64,000 nt of DNA, taken from positions 3,162,001-3,226,000 of the forward strand of contig NZ_CP107939.1 of the NCBI RefSeq assembly GCF_036046055.1. Direction: 5' to 3'. The translations under genes were made by a program, and so were the position numbers. Below the pieces are notes generated by a model that worked only from the letters and a program-made list of their open reading frames with translations, made no database searches and was not told where the DNA came from. This stretch comes from Nocardia sp. NBC_00403 (GTDB lineage Bacteria; Actinomycetota; Actinomycetes; Mycobacteriales; Mycobacteriaceae). Below are positions 42,188-51,639 of this stretch, in pieces (position 1 is the first letter of the stretch; every line of letters begins with the position of its first letter).

Positions 42188-45100
42188 ATGACTGCGCAGC
42201 TGGAGAGTGCGAAGGCCGATGTTGTTGTCGCCAAGGTCGCCGAGTGGCGTAATCGGCTGATTGATCTCGGTTTCCGCAACACTCTGCTTTACTTCCGCAA
42301 TACCAAGCACGGCAGCCTGGATCTGACCGCAGCCGAAGCTTCGGGGCTTGCGGACCTCGAAGCAGGCAAGCAGGTGACGTTGCGTGTTCTGTTCCGGGAG
42401 ACGAGCGCACACAAGGACGCCTGCGCCCGTGCTCGCAGTCTCAGTCGACGCATCAATCTGTTCGCCGAAGAACAGGGCATCGATGTTGGGCGGGTTGCGT
42501 TCGGGCTTATCCAAACCGTCCCAGCCCAGCACAGGGGTTCGACCGCCATCCCTGCGCTACGTGCCCCGCTCGTCCTACGCCCTGTTGCACTCAAGGCACG
42601 CACTGCGGCGGAAAGCGACTACAGCCTGGAGCTCGGCGAGGAAATCGAGTTCAACCGGGTACTTCTATACGCACTGGATAGCCAGTACGGCATTGACGTC
42701 GATCAGATTCGCGGACGATTGGATCAGATTCTCGCTGAGACTGCCAATCGAGACACAGTGGTGGAGCGCGCCTTTACTGAGCTCGCCAGGGTGGCTAGCG
42801 CCCAAGGTATTGAGCTGCAGCTCGACCCTGCCGTCGTGCTCGGCACATTCAACTACGAGAAGCTGGCGATGGTTGAGGATCTCGCGACCGCCACGGATCT
42901 GCTTGTCTCACATGATCTTATCGCAGCTTTGGCGGGAGACCCGTCGGCGAAAGAAGCTCTCGTAGTGGCAGGCGCCGAATACCAGGCGCAGGACATCAAT
43001 GAACTGAGACCCGCCGATGAGTTCCTTGTACATGACGCAGATTCATCTCAGCACCAGGCTGTGATGGCTGCGCTCGCGGGTCAGCATGTTCACATCGAAG
43101 GCCCGCCGGGCACCGGAAAGAGCCAGACGATCGCGAACATAATCGCGGGCGCCGCCGCTCATGGAAAGCGTGTCTTGTTCGTTGCCGAGAAGCGCGCGGC
43201 GATCGACGCGGTCATGAATCGGCTGGTCAACGTCGGGCTCGGTGGACTGATGTTCGACCTACATTCAGAGCGTGCCACCAAGCGAGAAGTCGCGCGCCAG
43301 CTCGCCGAAAGTCTTGACCGGGTGAGCAAGGAGCCTCAGGTCGAGGCCGATGCGGTTCACAGCCGATTGGTGGCATCGCGACAGTTGCTCCTCAACCACT
43401 CTCAGGAATTGCACGCTCGACGTGAGCCCTGGGGTATGAGCGCGTACGAGGTGCGGGCTCGACTACTCGATCTGCCGGAAGTGGGCGTGGCATGCGCTTT
43501 TCGTGGCCAGCAGCTCAGATCCCTCGATGCACATGTCGTTCGGCTACTCGAAGAGGATTTGAAGGAGTTCATAGACCTTGGAGGTTTGAAGATTCTCCGG
43601 CAGGAGACGCCGTGGTGCCACACCGAGGTTCGCGACGAACAGCAAGTCGAGCAGATCCTCGTCCAGCTGGATCAACTCGCTGGCCACACCCTCAAGCGCA
43701 GCCAACTCGGCGTGGATCGGTTGCTGAGCCAGACCGGGCTCGCCAAGCCGGACAACATCATTGGTTGGCAGGATGTGCTCACCTTCCTCGACGATGTCTC
43801 CAAAACTGTCGATACGTTCGGGCCGGATATCTTTGGCGACAATCTGGACACCTTCTATCTCGCAACGGGAGACCGGCAGCAACGTAAGCGCATGGCACCG
43901 GACCAGAAGCTGGGTTGGTTGCCGCGCCGCCGGCTAGTCAAGCAGCTGCGCCAGATGACGCAAGGCAAGATCCGCGGCAAGGCAACCTTGCACACCAAAC
44001 TGAACGATGTTCGCGAGCAGCGTCATCGCTGGAAGCAACTGGGAAGGCCTGACACCGAGCCCTCGCGCGTCGATGGCCTTGCTCAGGTCAGCGACGACTA
44101 CCAGCTACTGCGAACAGAGTTGGCTGCCGTGGCACTCTCTGCACGACGCCCCGATCTCGAGTCTGGCTCCGTGCCCGAGGTTGGGGATCGCCTCGAGGAG
44201 TTGCGCGCTGACAAGGACATGCTGTTCCGGATGCCTCGGCTCAACCGACAGCTGGAGGGCTTCGGTGCCGTCGGACTCGACGCTTTCCTGAAGGACGTGG
44301 CACAGCGGAACCTCTCGGCCGAGGAAGCGTGGCAGGCGTTCCTGCGAGTATGGCTCACCTCGCTGGATGACGAGTTCAAACTCCGAGTGCCCGAGATCGG
44401 ACAGTTCGTGCCAGAACGGCAGACTCGGGCAGCAGACGAGTTCTGTTCAACAGATATCCAGCACCGGGAGTTAGCGGCACGGCGAGTGCGTCGCCAGTTG
44501 GCTCGACAAGTTCGGCAGGCTAGCGACGCGTACCCGGAACAGACCCGAATTCTCCGGCAGCAGGCCAGTCGCAAGAGCCGACATATGTCGACCCGCAAAC
44601 TGGTCGAGCAGACCTCGGATGTCCTTCTCGCCCTTCGACCATGCTGGGCGATGTCGCCGCTGGTCGTCAGTCGTATGTTGCCAGCTGAGCAGTTGTTCGA
44701 TCTGGTCATATTCGATGAGGCCAGCCAGATTCGACCCCATGACGCGATCACCTCCATCATGCGCGGTGCGCGGGTGGTTGTTGCCGGAGACGAGAAACAG
44801 CTGCCACCCACCGACTTCTTCCAAAAGGTGCTGGAGAGCGACGAGGACGAGGACGTCGAGGACAGCCTGTCGGACTACGAGTCAATCCTGACAGCGCTGC
44901 GGCCACTCCTGCCGATTGCGAAGATGTTGACCTGGCACTACCGCAGCGCCGACGAGCGACTGATCGCGTTCTCCAACCGCGAAATCTATAAGGACAAGCT
45001 AGTCACCTTTCCGGGTTCGACAAAAGAGAGCCCGGTATCGCTAGTGCGCGTCGACGGTCGGGCATCACCAGGCCAGGATGGTTCTTCGCCCGAGGAGGTC

Positions 45101-46201
45101 GCCAAGGTTGTCGAGTTGGTCATCGATCACGCTCGATCGCAACCCACCGAGACTCTTGGTGTTATCGCGCTGAACGTCAAGCATCAAGCCCGAATTGAGC
45201 GGGCGCTCAGCCAGGCACGGCAAGAGCATCCTGAGGTGGATGAGTTTTTCGCCGAAGACATCGAGCCCAGTCGGCGGTTCTTCGTCAAGAACCTGGAAAG
45301 TGTTCAGGGCGACGAACGCGACGCGATCATCCTCTCCGTCGGTATCGCGCGTGACGCCGCAGGCCGGATCTCCGGCAATTCCTTCGGCCCGCTCAACCGC
45401 GAAGGCACCGAGCGTCGGGTCAATGTTGCGGTGACACGAGCGAAGCAGCGGATGACAGTCGTCGCCTCGTTCTCCGCGGCCGACCTGGCACCCACAGCGA
45501 AGAACGGAACCGCATTACTGCGGCTCTATCTCGATTTCGCAGAGCGGCACGGCCGGATCGAGGAGGTTGGCGCACCGACTGACGTGGCGTTGAACGGATT
45601 CGAACGGGCGATCTACGACGCATTGAAGGCGCGAGGTGTGCCTGTCCACCCGCAGTGGGGTGTTTCGGACTATTGCATCGACTTCGCACTGGCACATCGG
45701 GATCAACCCGGGCGAATGATCCTCGCGGTTGAAGCGGACGGCCACCGATACCACAGCTCGGCATCCGCACGGGATCGCGACCGGCTACGCCAGGCGCACC
45801 TCGAGAAGTTGGGCTGGCAGTTCCATCGCCTGTGGTCCTCGGCATGGTTCCACGATCCGCAAGTTGAGACCGACAAGATCCTCGCAGCCTGGCGCCAGGC
45901 CATGACCGAGGCTGATACCGCGCCTTCACCAACGCCGACACCAGATCCGGCACCTCCGCAGGTCGCGCACCGTGGCCCTCGTCCAAATGTGATGGCCGGC
46001 CTGAAGACTCACGAGTACAGCGACCGGCAGCTCGTCGAGATCTGCAGCTGGTTGATGACCGACGGACTGCAATTGGATAAGGAGCAGCGGCTCGTCCAGG
46101 CGATGACGGAACTGGGGTTCCGCCGCCGTGGTACCAGGATCACCGAACGGCTGATGAAAGCGATCGAGATCGCCCAGCGCCTTGCCGATCAGGAGGAATG
46201 A
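42188..46201 (+). CDS. DUF4011-type SF1 helicase with C-terminal Vsr-like nuclease
   Basis: 1,337 residues from ATG 42188 (GGGGGA upstream). The N-terminal DUF4011 motif is EWRNRLIDLGFRNTLLYF. The split superfamily I helicase has Walker A IEGPPGTGKSQT (about 304-313), a long helical insert, and then Walker B LVIFDEASQIRP (about 841). Later motifs are VVAGDEKQLPP, LTWHYRS, SVQGDERDAIILS and NVAVTRAKQRM. Residues about 1135-1225 form a Vsr/MTES_1575-like endonuclease (YCIDFALAH, AVEADGHRYH, RQAHLEKLGWQFHRLWS). It is a DNA- or RNA-directed helicase-nuclease of the kind seen in defence islands (e.g. COG1112-type helicases). The next gene starts 1 bp after its stop. Confidence 0.88.
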   Translation: MTAQLESAKADVVVAKVAEWRNRLIDLGFRNTLLYFRNTKHGSLDLTAAEASGLADLEAGKQVTLRVLFRETSAHKDACARARSLSRRINLFAEEQGIDVGRVAFGLIQTVPAQHRGSTAIPALRAPLVLRPVALKARTAAESDYSLELGEEIEFNRVLLYALDSQYGIDVDQIRGRLDQILAETANRDTVVERAFTELARVASAQGIELQLDPAVVLGTFNYEKLAMVEDLATATDLLVSHDLIAALAGDPSAKEALVVAGAEYQAQDINELRPADEFLVHDADSSQHQAVMAALAGQHVHIEGPPGTGKSQTIANIIAGAAAHGKRVLFVAEKRAAIDAVMNRLVNVGLGGLMFDLHSERATKREVARQLAESLDRVSKEPQVEADAVHSRLVASRQLLLNHSQELHARREPWGMSAYEVRARLLDLPEVGVACAFRGQQLRSLDAHVVRLLEEDLKEFIDLGGLKILRQETPWCHTEVRDEQQVEQILVQLDQLAGHTLKRSQLGVDRLLSQTGLAKPDNIIGWQDVLTFLDDVSKTVDTFGPDIFGDNLDTFYLATGDRQQRKRMAPDQKLGWLPRRRLVKQLRQMTQGKIRGKATLHTKLNDVREQRHRWKQLGRPDTEPSRVDGLAQVSDDYQLLRTELAAVALSARRPDLESGSVPEVGDRLEELRADKDMLFRMPRLNRQLEGFGAVGLDAFLKDVAQRNLSAEEAWQAFLRVWLTSLDDEFKLRVPEIGQFVPERQTRAADEFCSTDIQHRELAARRVRRQLARQVRQASDAYPEQTRILRQQASRKSRHMSTRKLVEQTSDVLLALRPCWAMSPLVVSRMLPAEQLFDLVIFDEASQIRPHDAITSIMRGARVVVAGDEKQLPPTDFFQKVLESDEDEDVEDSLSDYESILTALRPLLPIAKMLTWHYRSADERLIAFSNREIYKDKLVTFPGSTKESPVSLVRVDGRASPGQDGSSPEEVAKVVELVIDHARSQPTETLGVIALNVKHQARIERALSQARQEHPEVDEFFAEDIEPSRRFFVKNLESVQGDERDAIILSVGIARDAAGRISGNSFGPLNREGTERRVNVAVTRAKQRMTVVASFSAADLAPTAKNGTALLRLYLDFAERHGRIEEVGAPTDVALNGFERAIYDALKARGVPVHPQWGVSDYCIDFALAHRDQPGRMILAVEADGHRYHSSASARDRDRLRQAHLEKLGWQFHRLWSSAWFHDPQVETDKILAAWRQAMTEADTAPSPTPTPDPAPPQVAHRGPRPNVMAGLKTHEYSDRQLVEICSWLMTDGLQLDKEQRLVQAMTELGFRRRGTRITERLMKAIEIAQRLADQEE

Positions 46202-46202
46202 C

Positions 46203-47087
46203 ATGTCTGCGCTCGATCCCCTCACGTTGGACAGGGTTGCCGAGCTGATCGTGGACATCGGAGGGCCATACGAACGCAAGGGCTACCAGTTGGAAGCGCT
46301 GCTGCAGCGAGCCAAATGGATCGACCCGCCCATCTACGATGGCTCGCCGCGGGTGCCGTGGCTCCGCGACCAGTTCGAGGCTCGTCAGCAGAACTCCGGC
46401 GAACTGGAGCGGCTCCTGTGTCGCGTGTGCGACCCCATCGAGTACGATGAGGGTGCTGTGATCGCAAACGAAATTCGTGCCGCGGTCAACGACCGCCTTG
46501 CACCCGAGCACCTGGTCGTCACGCTCGTCGGCGGTCGCCCTGTTCTCGGAGAGATTGGTTCCGACGGGCACAAACCGACGTTCTCCGAACCGCCTGATCT
46601 GCGGAGGCGCCTCGAGATGCTGGTCGCGGACACAGAAACAGTCGACGTACTGATGGGACGGGTCGAAGAAACCCGAATCTGTGCCACTGGCGGTGCCTAC
46701 CGCATGGCGACCATCGGAGTCGGGACATTTATTGAAGGCCTGCTGTTGGCCGTTCTGCTCGAACGTGACGAAGACTTGCGCATCAACGGGTTTCCGGACG
46801 TTCGACAGCGAATTTCCCCCGACAAGCGCACCACCAAGCGCAGCAAGGCGGATTGGGTGTCATTGGAACTGCTTATCGACACTGCCTACGCTAAGAACTG
46901 GGTCCAGCTCGACGCTGCAGCCTTTGCTCACGCGGTCCGTGACTTCCGAAACTTCATCCATCCGCGTAAAGAGATCAGCGAAAAGCCGCGTTTCGACGCC
47001 GACACAGTCATGTTGTGCTGGGGGCCGGTCCAGGCACTGATGAACGACCTCGAGCAGAATCTTCCGACATCGGGAGCGGACTGTTGA
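46203..47087 (+). CDS. Helicase-linked protein with HEPN-like C-terminus
   Basis: 294 residues from ATG 46203, with AGGAGGA five bases upstream inside the helicase gene end. The N-terminal ~75 residues (LDRVAELIVDIGGPYERKGY, QLEALLQRAKWID) form a small helical module like effector-associated domains. The C-terminal helical domain has KADWVSLELLIDTAYAKNW and HAVRDFRNFIHPRKE, where R-x6-H fits a HEPN ribonuclease motif. HEPN assignment is an inference from that motif and the helical context. It is tightly coupled to the helicase-nuclease gene and probably its partner or effector. Confidence 0.7.
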   Translation: MSALDPLTLDRVAELIVDIGGPYERKGYQLEALLQRAKWIDPPIYDGSPRVPWLRDQFEARQQNSGELERLLCRVCDPIEYDEGAVIANEIRAAVNDRLAPEHLVVTLVGGRPVLGEIGSDGHKPTFSEPPDLRRRLEMLVADTETVDVLMGRVEETRICATGGAYRMATIGVGTFIEGLLLAVLLERDEDLRINGFPDVRQRISPDKRTTKRSKADWVSLELLIDTAYAKNWVQLDAAAFAHAVRDFRNFIHPRKEISEKPRFDADTVMLCWGPVQALMNDLEQNLPTSGADC

Positions 47088-47126
47088 GACACTAGGAGGA
47101 ACCGTCCCAAGTTTGATACCACCGGT

Positions 47127-47320
47127 TTATCGGTCCCGGTGGCTCGGCGCGTGGGCATAGTAGTCGGCTGCGTACTCGGTTGGCGGTGTACAACACCAGT
47201 CGGTGCATGAGCCGACTGGTGTTGTACCAGTAAATCCAGTTCACCGTGAGGGTTGCGACGTCGGCGAGCCGCTTGAGCGGCCCGCGCGGGGAACCGTGAG
47301 TCGTCCCGGATCGCTTCGGT
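47127..47320 (-). pseudogene. IS3-family transposase 3' remnant
   Basis: Minus-strand reading gives GPLKRLADVATLTVNWIYWY, NTSRLMH, then after a frame change PTEYAADYYAHAPSHRDR and stop. This is the C-terminal end of an IS3-type integrase-core transposase ('..YNxxRLH..PxEYxxxYY'). The start, catalytic domain and terminal repeats are missing. The frame change coincides with an inverted repeat. Confidence 0.65.
47188..47227. repeat. Perfect 16-bp inverted repeat inside transposase remnant
   Basis: GTACAACACCAGTCGG (47188-47203) and its exact reverse complement (47212-47227) flank TGCATGAG. It lies where the transposase frame breaks and replaces the expected codons between 'RLH' and 'PTEY'. Confidence 0.85.
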
Positions 47321-47753
47321 CTTTAGAGCCCAATTATCTTCGCTGTCAACGTATTATCGCAGGCGTCACCGACCTAGCCGATCGGGCGGGATCATCCCCG
47401 GCGGCATCAGTTACTCACCGAACCGCACCCGCGTGTCTCACCACCCGGCATCCAAATGGTGAAACGTATTGCTGGACAACGGATGTCCTTAAGACGGCTG
47501 CGGCGCCGGCACCCGGGCAGCGCCCGGCACGGACCGAAACAGCCTCTCGGCGGTGAACAACCGTCTTGGATCGGGTCCATGAGAGCTGCTTCGCTGCTTG
47601 GGGTTTGGATACACACAGCTCCCGATACCATCATCGTGCTGGCCGATATATTGTCCACCCCATTGGCGATCCCGCGATCGAACTGCTCTGCCGTGTCGTC
47701 GAGCCATACGTCCTATAGTTCGTAGGCGATCTGCACGACGAGGGGAGGTAGGG
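47321..47753. other. Intergenic region before the WXG100 operon
   Basis: About 430 bp with no supported gene; it should hold the promoter of the toxin operon. Confidence 0.4.
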
Positions 47754-48074
47754 GTGTCCGACGAACTCCGGGTCCAGGTCGACCGGCTGCGTGAGGCCTC
47801 CCGGTTCTCCGCGGACAAAGCCCAAGCCATCCGCGACGAGCTGACGAAGCTCGACGACACCATCGGCAAAGAACTCCTTGCCGATGGTTGGCAGGGAAAA
47901 GCAGCTAGCGCCTACGACGAGTCGTGGGTCCAGTGGAAGGCGGGCACTGACACGATCATCGCCGCGTTGGAGGAATCCGCCGCGAGCCTCGCTGAGGCCG
48001 CCACCCAATACGAGTTGCGCGACACGACAAACCGCGACGCGATCACCGGGCTCACGGGATTGGATCTGCCATGA
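47754..48074 (+). CDS. WXG100-family protein
   Basis: 106 residues from GTG 47754, with AGGGGAGG upstream. A helical hairpin protein with the WxG turn in LADGWQGKAASAYDESW and a C-terminal helix ending YELRDTTNRD. ESAT-6-like proteins pair and are exported by type VII secretion, often as chaperones of the toxin encoded downstream. Its stop overlaps the next ATG (ATGA). Confidence 0.85.
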   Translation: MSDELRVQVDRLREASRFSADKAQAIRDELTKLDDTIGKELLADGWQGKAASAYDESWVQWKAGTDTIIAALEESAASLAEAATQYELRDTTNRDAITGLTGLDLP

Positions 48075-48367
48075 CCGGAGATGACCGCTACCGGGTCGAC
48101 CTCGAGCAACTCGATGCCGCGATCGGCACGATGGAGGCGTTCGGCCGCACCGTCGAGGACTGGTTGGGCGAAGTAGACCGTCACATCGCCGACCTACACC
48201 TGACGTGGTCGAGCAAGGCGGCGACCGCGCAGCAGGTCGCGCACGACAAGTGGAGTGCCGGCGTCAACGAGATGCGCGAAAACCTCGACGAGCTACGCGA
48301 GGTGGCGCGGAAGGCACACACCAACTACTCCGGTGCCGTCGATACCAATCGACGGATGTGGCCGTGA
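48071..48367 (+). CDS. Second WXG100-family protein
   Basis: 98 residues. Helix (YRVDLEQLDAAIGTMEAF), then a WxS-type turn in HLTWSSKAATAQQVAHDKW, then a second helix (EMRENLDELREVARKAH) ending YSGAVDTNRRMWP. It probably forms a heterodimer with the preceding WXG100 protein. It overlaps both neighbours by 4 bp. Confidence 0.82.
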   Translation: MTGDDRYRVDLEQLDAAIGTMEAFGRTVEDWLGEVDRHIADLHLTWSSKAATAQQVAHDKWSAGVNEMRENLDELREVARKAHTNYSGAVDTNRRMWP

Positions 48368-49788
48368 CGCCTGGTCCCAGACCGATCATCGTCAACCCGG
48401 ATGGGCCTCGCGACGCCGGTGACGGATTCGCCGATGTGTATTGGAAGGCCCGGGGTGCTGTCGAGAAAGCGGTGACCGCGCTCAAAGGTTGCGCCAGCTG
48501 CGCGGGCACCGACAACGCAGGCAAGAAGTGGAGCGATGACTACGACCCAGCGGCCGCAGATGCTGTTGAGGCGCTGGGGGCTCTAGTCGAATCCTGCGGC
48601 ATCATGCACGACCTGCTGCACGCGACGGCCGCGAACCACGCCAACGCCAACAGCCAGTCGGCGCCCGAACCCAACCCCAACGACCTGATGTTTCCGCCGG
48701 GTTCGATGCCGATCTACGCACCTGATGATCTCCCAGCATTCTTCGGCAGCAGCAGTAGCGACCCTTCGCTGTGGGAAGTGGTCAAGGGCTGGGTCGAAGG
48801 GGAGCTGTGGCCCAACGGTGATCCCGACAAACTTCGGACCGCTGCCCTCGCGTGGACCGCGCTGGCTGACGAACTCGGGCTTGCCGAAACCGGCGTTCCT
48901 GCTGCTCGATTCATGATCGAGCAGCAGCAGTCGCCGGAAGTCGACCAGATTCTGACCCAGGTCGATGCTGTGAAGACCGCCTTCGACGAGATCGAAGCAC
49001 AGTGCCGGGTGCTGTCGGCGGCCTGCAGTGCCTACGCCGACCAGGTGGAGCACGCGCACCGCGAAATCTTCGCCATGCTCATCGAACTCGGGGCGTGGGT
49101 CGCTTTGGACCAGATGGCCGGCGTCCTCGCCGCACCATTCACTGGCGGTGGCTCGAGTGCCGCCGCGCAGGCCGGTATGGCAGGTCTTCTGGCGGTATAC
49201 GGGGCGCGGATCGCGGCGCGCTGTCGCGTGCTTACTGCGACGGCCGAGGCAACCGGGCTTCCGGTGATTGCGGCCAGTGGTGCGTTTGCGCGCTGCTCGG
49301 AGTCGTTGTTGCCGTTGTTGACGTCGGATGTCCTGCTCTACGGCGCGGATGGCACGTTGTTCGGTGCTGGGGCGCATTGGACGATGGCTCTGGCGTCGCG
49401 TCGGCCGCGGTGGTGGCCGGAGACGATCGCGAAGGTCGAGTCGCAAGCAACGAAAACCCCGGACGGCAAGTACTACATTGTCGCGCCGGAGCCGGATGTC
49501 CGTGTGCCTGTGAACAAGTCGTATGCGGACAAGCCTGAGATCTTGGCTCTGCCCAAAGACGCGAAGGGGCAGTACTACGTGGATGCGGCCAATAAGGTCA
49601 GGTACCCGGTGAACCCGAAGTGGGAGATCGGGCATTCTTACGGCAACGAACACCGTCGCCTGCTCGCGGATGCCCAAGCTCGCGGCCTGACCCAGCAACA
49701 GTTCGATGTCGAGGTCAACACTCAAACAAACAGGCTGTTCATCGAAGACTTACCAGGAAACCGCAGCCATAGACGGGAGATGAAATAG
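48364..49788 (+). CDS. Type VII-secreted toxin with GH-E nuclease domain
   Basis: 474 residues from GTG 48364. The N-terminal ~330 residues are helical and WXG/LXG-like (ADVYWKARGAVEKAVTALKG, a WxxxE-rich middle, and a Gly/Ala membrane-like segment GSSAAAQAGMAGLLAVYGAR). The C-terminal ~130 residues form the toxin: KTPDGKYYIVAPEPDVRVPV, PKWEIGHSYGNEHRRLL with Gly423-His424 and Glu429, then TQTNRLFIEDLPGNRSHRRE. This matches the GH-E branch of the HNH/ENDO VII nuclease superfamily. It would cut DNA of rival cells. The ankyrin gene starts on its stop codon. Confidence 0.82.
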   Translation: MTPGPRPIIVNPDGPRDAGDGFADVYWKARGAVEKAVTALKGCASCAGTDNAGKKWSDDYDPAAADAVEALGALVESCGIMHDLLHATAANHANANSQSAPEPNPNDLMFPPGSMPIYAPDDLPAFFGSSSSDPSLWEVVKGWVEGELWPNGDPDKLRTAALAWTALADELGLAETGVPAARFMIEQQQSPEVDQILTQVDAVKTAFDEIEAQCRVLSAACSAYADQVEHAHREIFAMLIELGAWVALDQMAGVLAAPFTGGGSSAAAQAGMAGLLAVYGARIAARCRVLTATAEATGLPVIAASGAFARCSESLLPLLTSDVLLYGADGTLFGAGAHWTMALASRRPRWWPETIAKVESQATKTPDGKYYIVAPEPDVRVPVNKSYADKPEILALPKDAKGQYYVDAANKVRYPVNPKWEIGHSYGNEHRRLLADAQARGLTQQQFDVEVNTQTNRLFIEDLPGNRSHRREMK

Positions 49789-50201
49789 TGAGTGCCACAG
49801 ACGAATACGGTCGCACAGTGTTGCATTATGCCGCGAACGACGGGGACCTCGAACAGGTCGAGCGGCTCCTGGCCACCGAAGACGTCAACGCCCGCGACAA
49901 CGAAGGCTGGACGCCACTGCACTTCGCGGCCCAATCCGGGCAACCTGAGGTCGTGGCCATCCTGTTGGATGCGGGCGCACAGGTCGATGCCCTCAACGAC
50001 AAGGGAATGCCACCTATCTACTGGGCGATCATGACCCCCCGCGGTGACCAACCCGCGACGATCCGACTCCTCCGTGAGCGCGGCGCGGACCCGACCCGCG
50101 AAACCATCAAGGGCTACTTCGGGTTGAGCAGCCCCCTTGATGTGGTGCGAGACATCGGCAACAAACCTGACATCGTCGCTGAGTTCGCCGACCTGCTGTG
50201 A
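49788..50201 (+). CDS. Ankyrin-repeat protein, probable immunity protein
   Basis: 137 residues from GTG 49788 (TAGTG overlap with the toxin). Three ankyrin units: YGRTVLHYAANDGDLEQVER, GWTPLHFAAQSGQPEVVAIL and GMPPIYWAIMTPRGDQPATI. Ankyrin proteins are frequent immunity partners of polymorphic toxins. Tight coupling makes it the likely inhibitor of the GH-E nuclease (inference from position and family). Confidence 0.82.
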   Translation: MSATDEYGRTVLHYAANDGDLEQVERLLATEDVNARDNEGWTPLHFAAQSGQPEVVAILLDAGAQVDALNDKGMPPIYWAIMTPRGDQPATIRLLRERGADPTRETIKGYFGLSSPLDVVRDIGNKPDIVAEFADLL

Positions 50202-50635
50202 GTACTGATTACCCCGGCCTCGACGCGACTGTTGCTGACATGGCGCAGAAGGCTGCGGTCGCACGCGCGAGTCTGGAACTGGTTCGAGGGCGCGGAACCT
50301 CGGCGAACGGATCAGTTACCGCGACAGTGGATTCCGCGGGTCGTCTCCGCGATCTCAACTTCACTGCTGTTGCGTACAAATCGGGAACTCAGCTACCCAA
50401 GCTGGTTCTCGAGGCTACCCGCAACGCTGAACGTGACGCCCTGAAGCAGACTCGGGAAATAATGCGGCCCATAACGAGCGACTCGCGGGTGCAGGCATCG
50501 CTCGCAGCAGCTCGGGAGGTAGTTGGTAACGCTGCCGCGCCAGCTCCCGCGCAGCATCGGATGACCGAGGAAGAGATCCAGGCTGCCGACGACGCCTACT
50601 TCGAGCGCATGAATGAACGTGGCTGGAACCCCTGA
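50198..50635 (+). CDS. YbaB/EbfC-like protein
   Basis: 145 residues from GTG 50198 (GTGA overlap). The core resembles YbaB: GTSANGSVTATVDSAGRLRD, NFTAVAYKSGTQLPKLVLEA, then RNAERDALKQTREIM. The C-terminal 30 residues are acidic and polar. In Nocardia and relatives, YbaB-like genes accompany WXG100 toxin operons. The ordinary YbaB function is nucleoid binding; here a role in the secretion cassette is likely. Confidence 0.75.
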   Translation: MSTDYPGLDATVADMAQKAAVARASLELVRGRGTSANGSVTATVDSAGRLRDLNFTAVAYKSGTQLPKLVLEATRNAERDALKQTREIMRPITSDSRVQASLAAAREVVGNAAAPAPAQHRMTEEEIQAADDAYFERMNERGWNP

Positions 50636-51124
50636 CAGAAGTCGCTGGTGTAGAGCGGAGGCGGCCTTGGAGTGGGCGACCCCGACTAGTCCGGTTAGCC
50701 CGTGGTAGTCGCGGTAGTTCCGCATGGTGCCGATCTCCCAGCCAGATCCGGCGTTGTGCAGCATCACCTGTTCCAGCGAAGGATTGACGAATCCGAACGG
50801 CAAGGGCTTGGGCTTGCCACCGGACTCTCCGACGATCGCGCAGCCGAATGTCCGGTAGGACAGGAAGTTTTCACTGCGGAGCCCGAAGACGCCCCGGTCC
50901 ACCCACTCCGGCGAATGGCAGCGGACGTGGTTCAGGTTCGCCGCGGCTGTGATTCCGCCGATATCGCGAACGACGAGCGCGGGCAGCTCCGTGCCGAGGG
51001 CACGCCCGCAGCTCTGGCAGTCCACCGGCCACAGGTTCCGGCCGACCTCGTCCAGCGTGCTGGAATCCAGCCGGGACGCGATCGACGTGTCTACGACGAA
51101 TGGGTACGAGTTTGTTTTGCTCAT
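50636..51124 (-). pseudogene. 3'-truncated actinobacterial conserved gene
   Basis: From ATG 51124 (AAGGAG eight bases upstream) the protein reads SYPFVVDTSIASRLDSSTLD, then a C-x-x-C knuckle in LWPVDCQSCGRAL, and GFVNPSLEQVMLHNAGSGWE. It follows a recognisable actinobacterial family of unknown function, normally much longer. After about 163 codons the frame runs antisense into the YbaB-like gene. The join lies at the cassette edge, so the toxin cassette or a deletion cut off the 3' part. Confidence 0.6.
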
Positions 51125-51639
51125 CGGGTCAACTCCTTGAATCCGAAGTTCGGGTCCGACCGTCAATCGGCACGGGCACTGGCCGTAGTATGCGGCCCGT
51201 GTCCGACATGAACTGTTGGCCCACAACATCATTCAACGACCAAGCGGTCGGTGCAGGGCTGCCGCTCGTGGCGGCGGATTCGCTGACCGTGCTGGCAGGC
51301 AGCCACAATGTGCAAGACGACAAATAACCGATGGCGGTAGGTGGCGAATTTCCGTCACCCACCGCTCGTCCTTCGCTCCATGTCGACCGACTGCAACACG
51401 GTGCGACCCGCCTGGCATAAGTCCATGATCACCCATCTCGTCGAGCTCCGACTGAAAACCAGCGGCAACACCAGAGATCGCAGGGAGTGGGCCTGCGATC
51501 GCGGCCTAATCATCAATACTGTTGGGGTACAGCAGTTTCTGAGTGAGGGTGTTGCGGCAGATCAAGAGAGCGGCTCGCCTCGGTGCGGCAGAGTGGTACA
51601 GGACCTGGCACACAGGTTCGGCTGGGCGGAAGGAACATC
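51125..51639. other. Intergenic region, nothing firm
   Basis: About 515 bp between divergent genes; short frames only. It should hold promoters for both sides. Confidence 0.4.
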
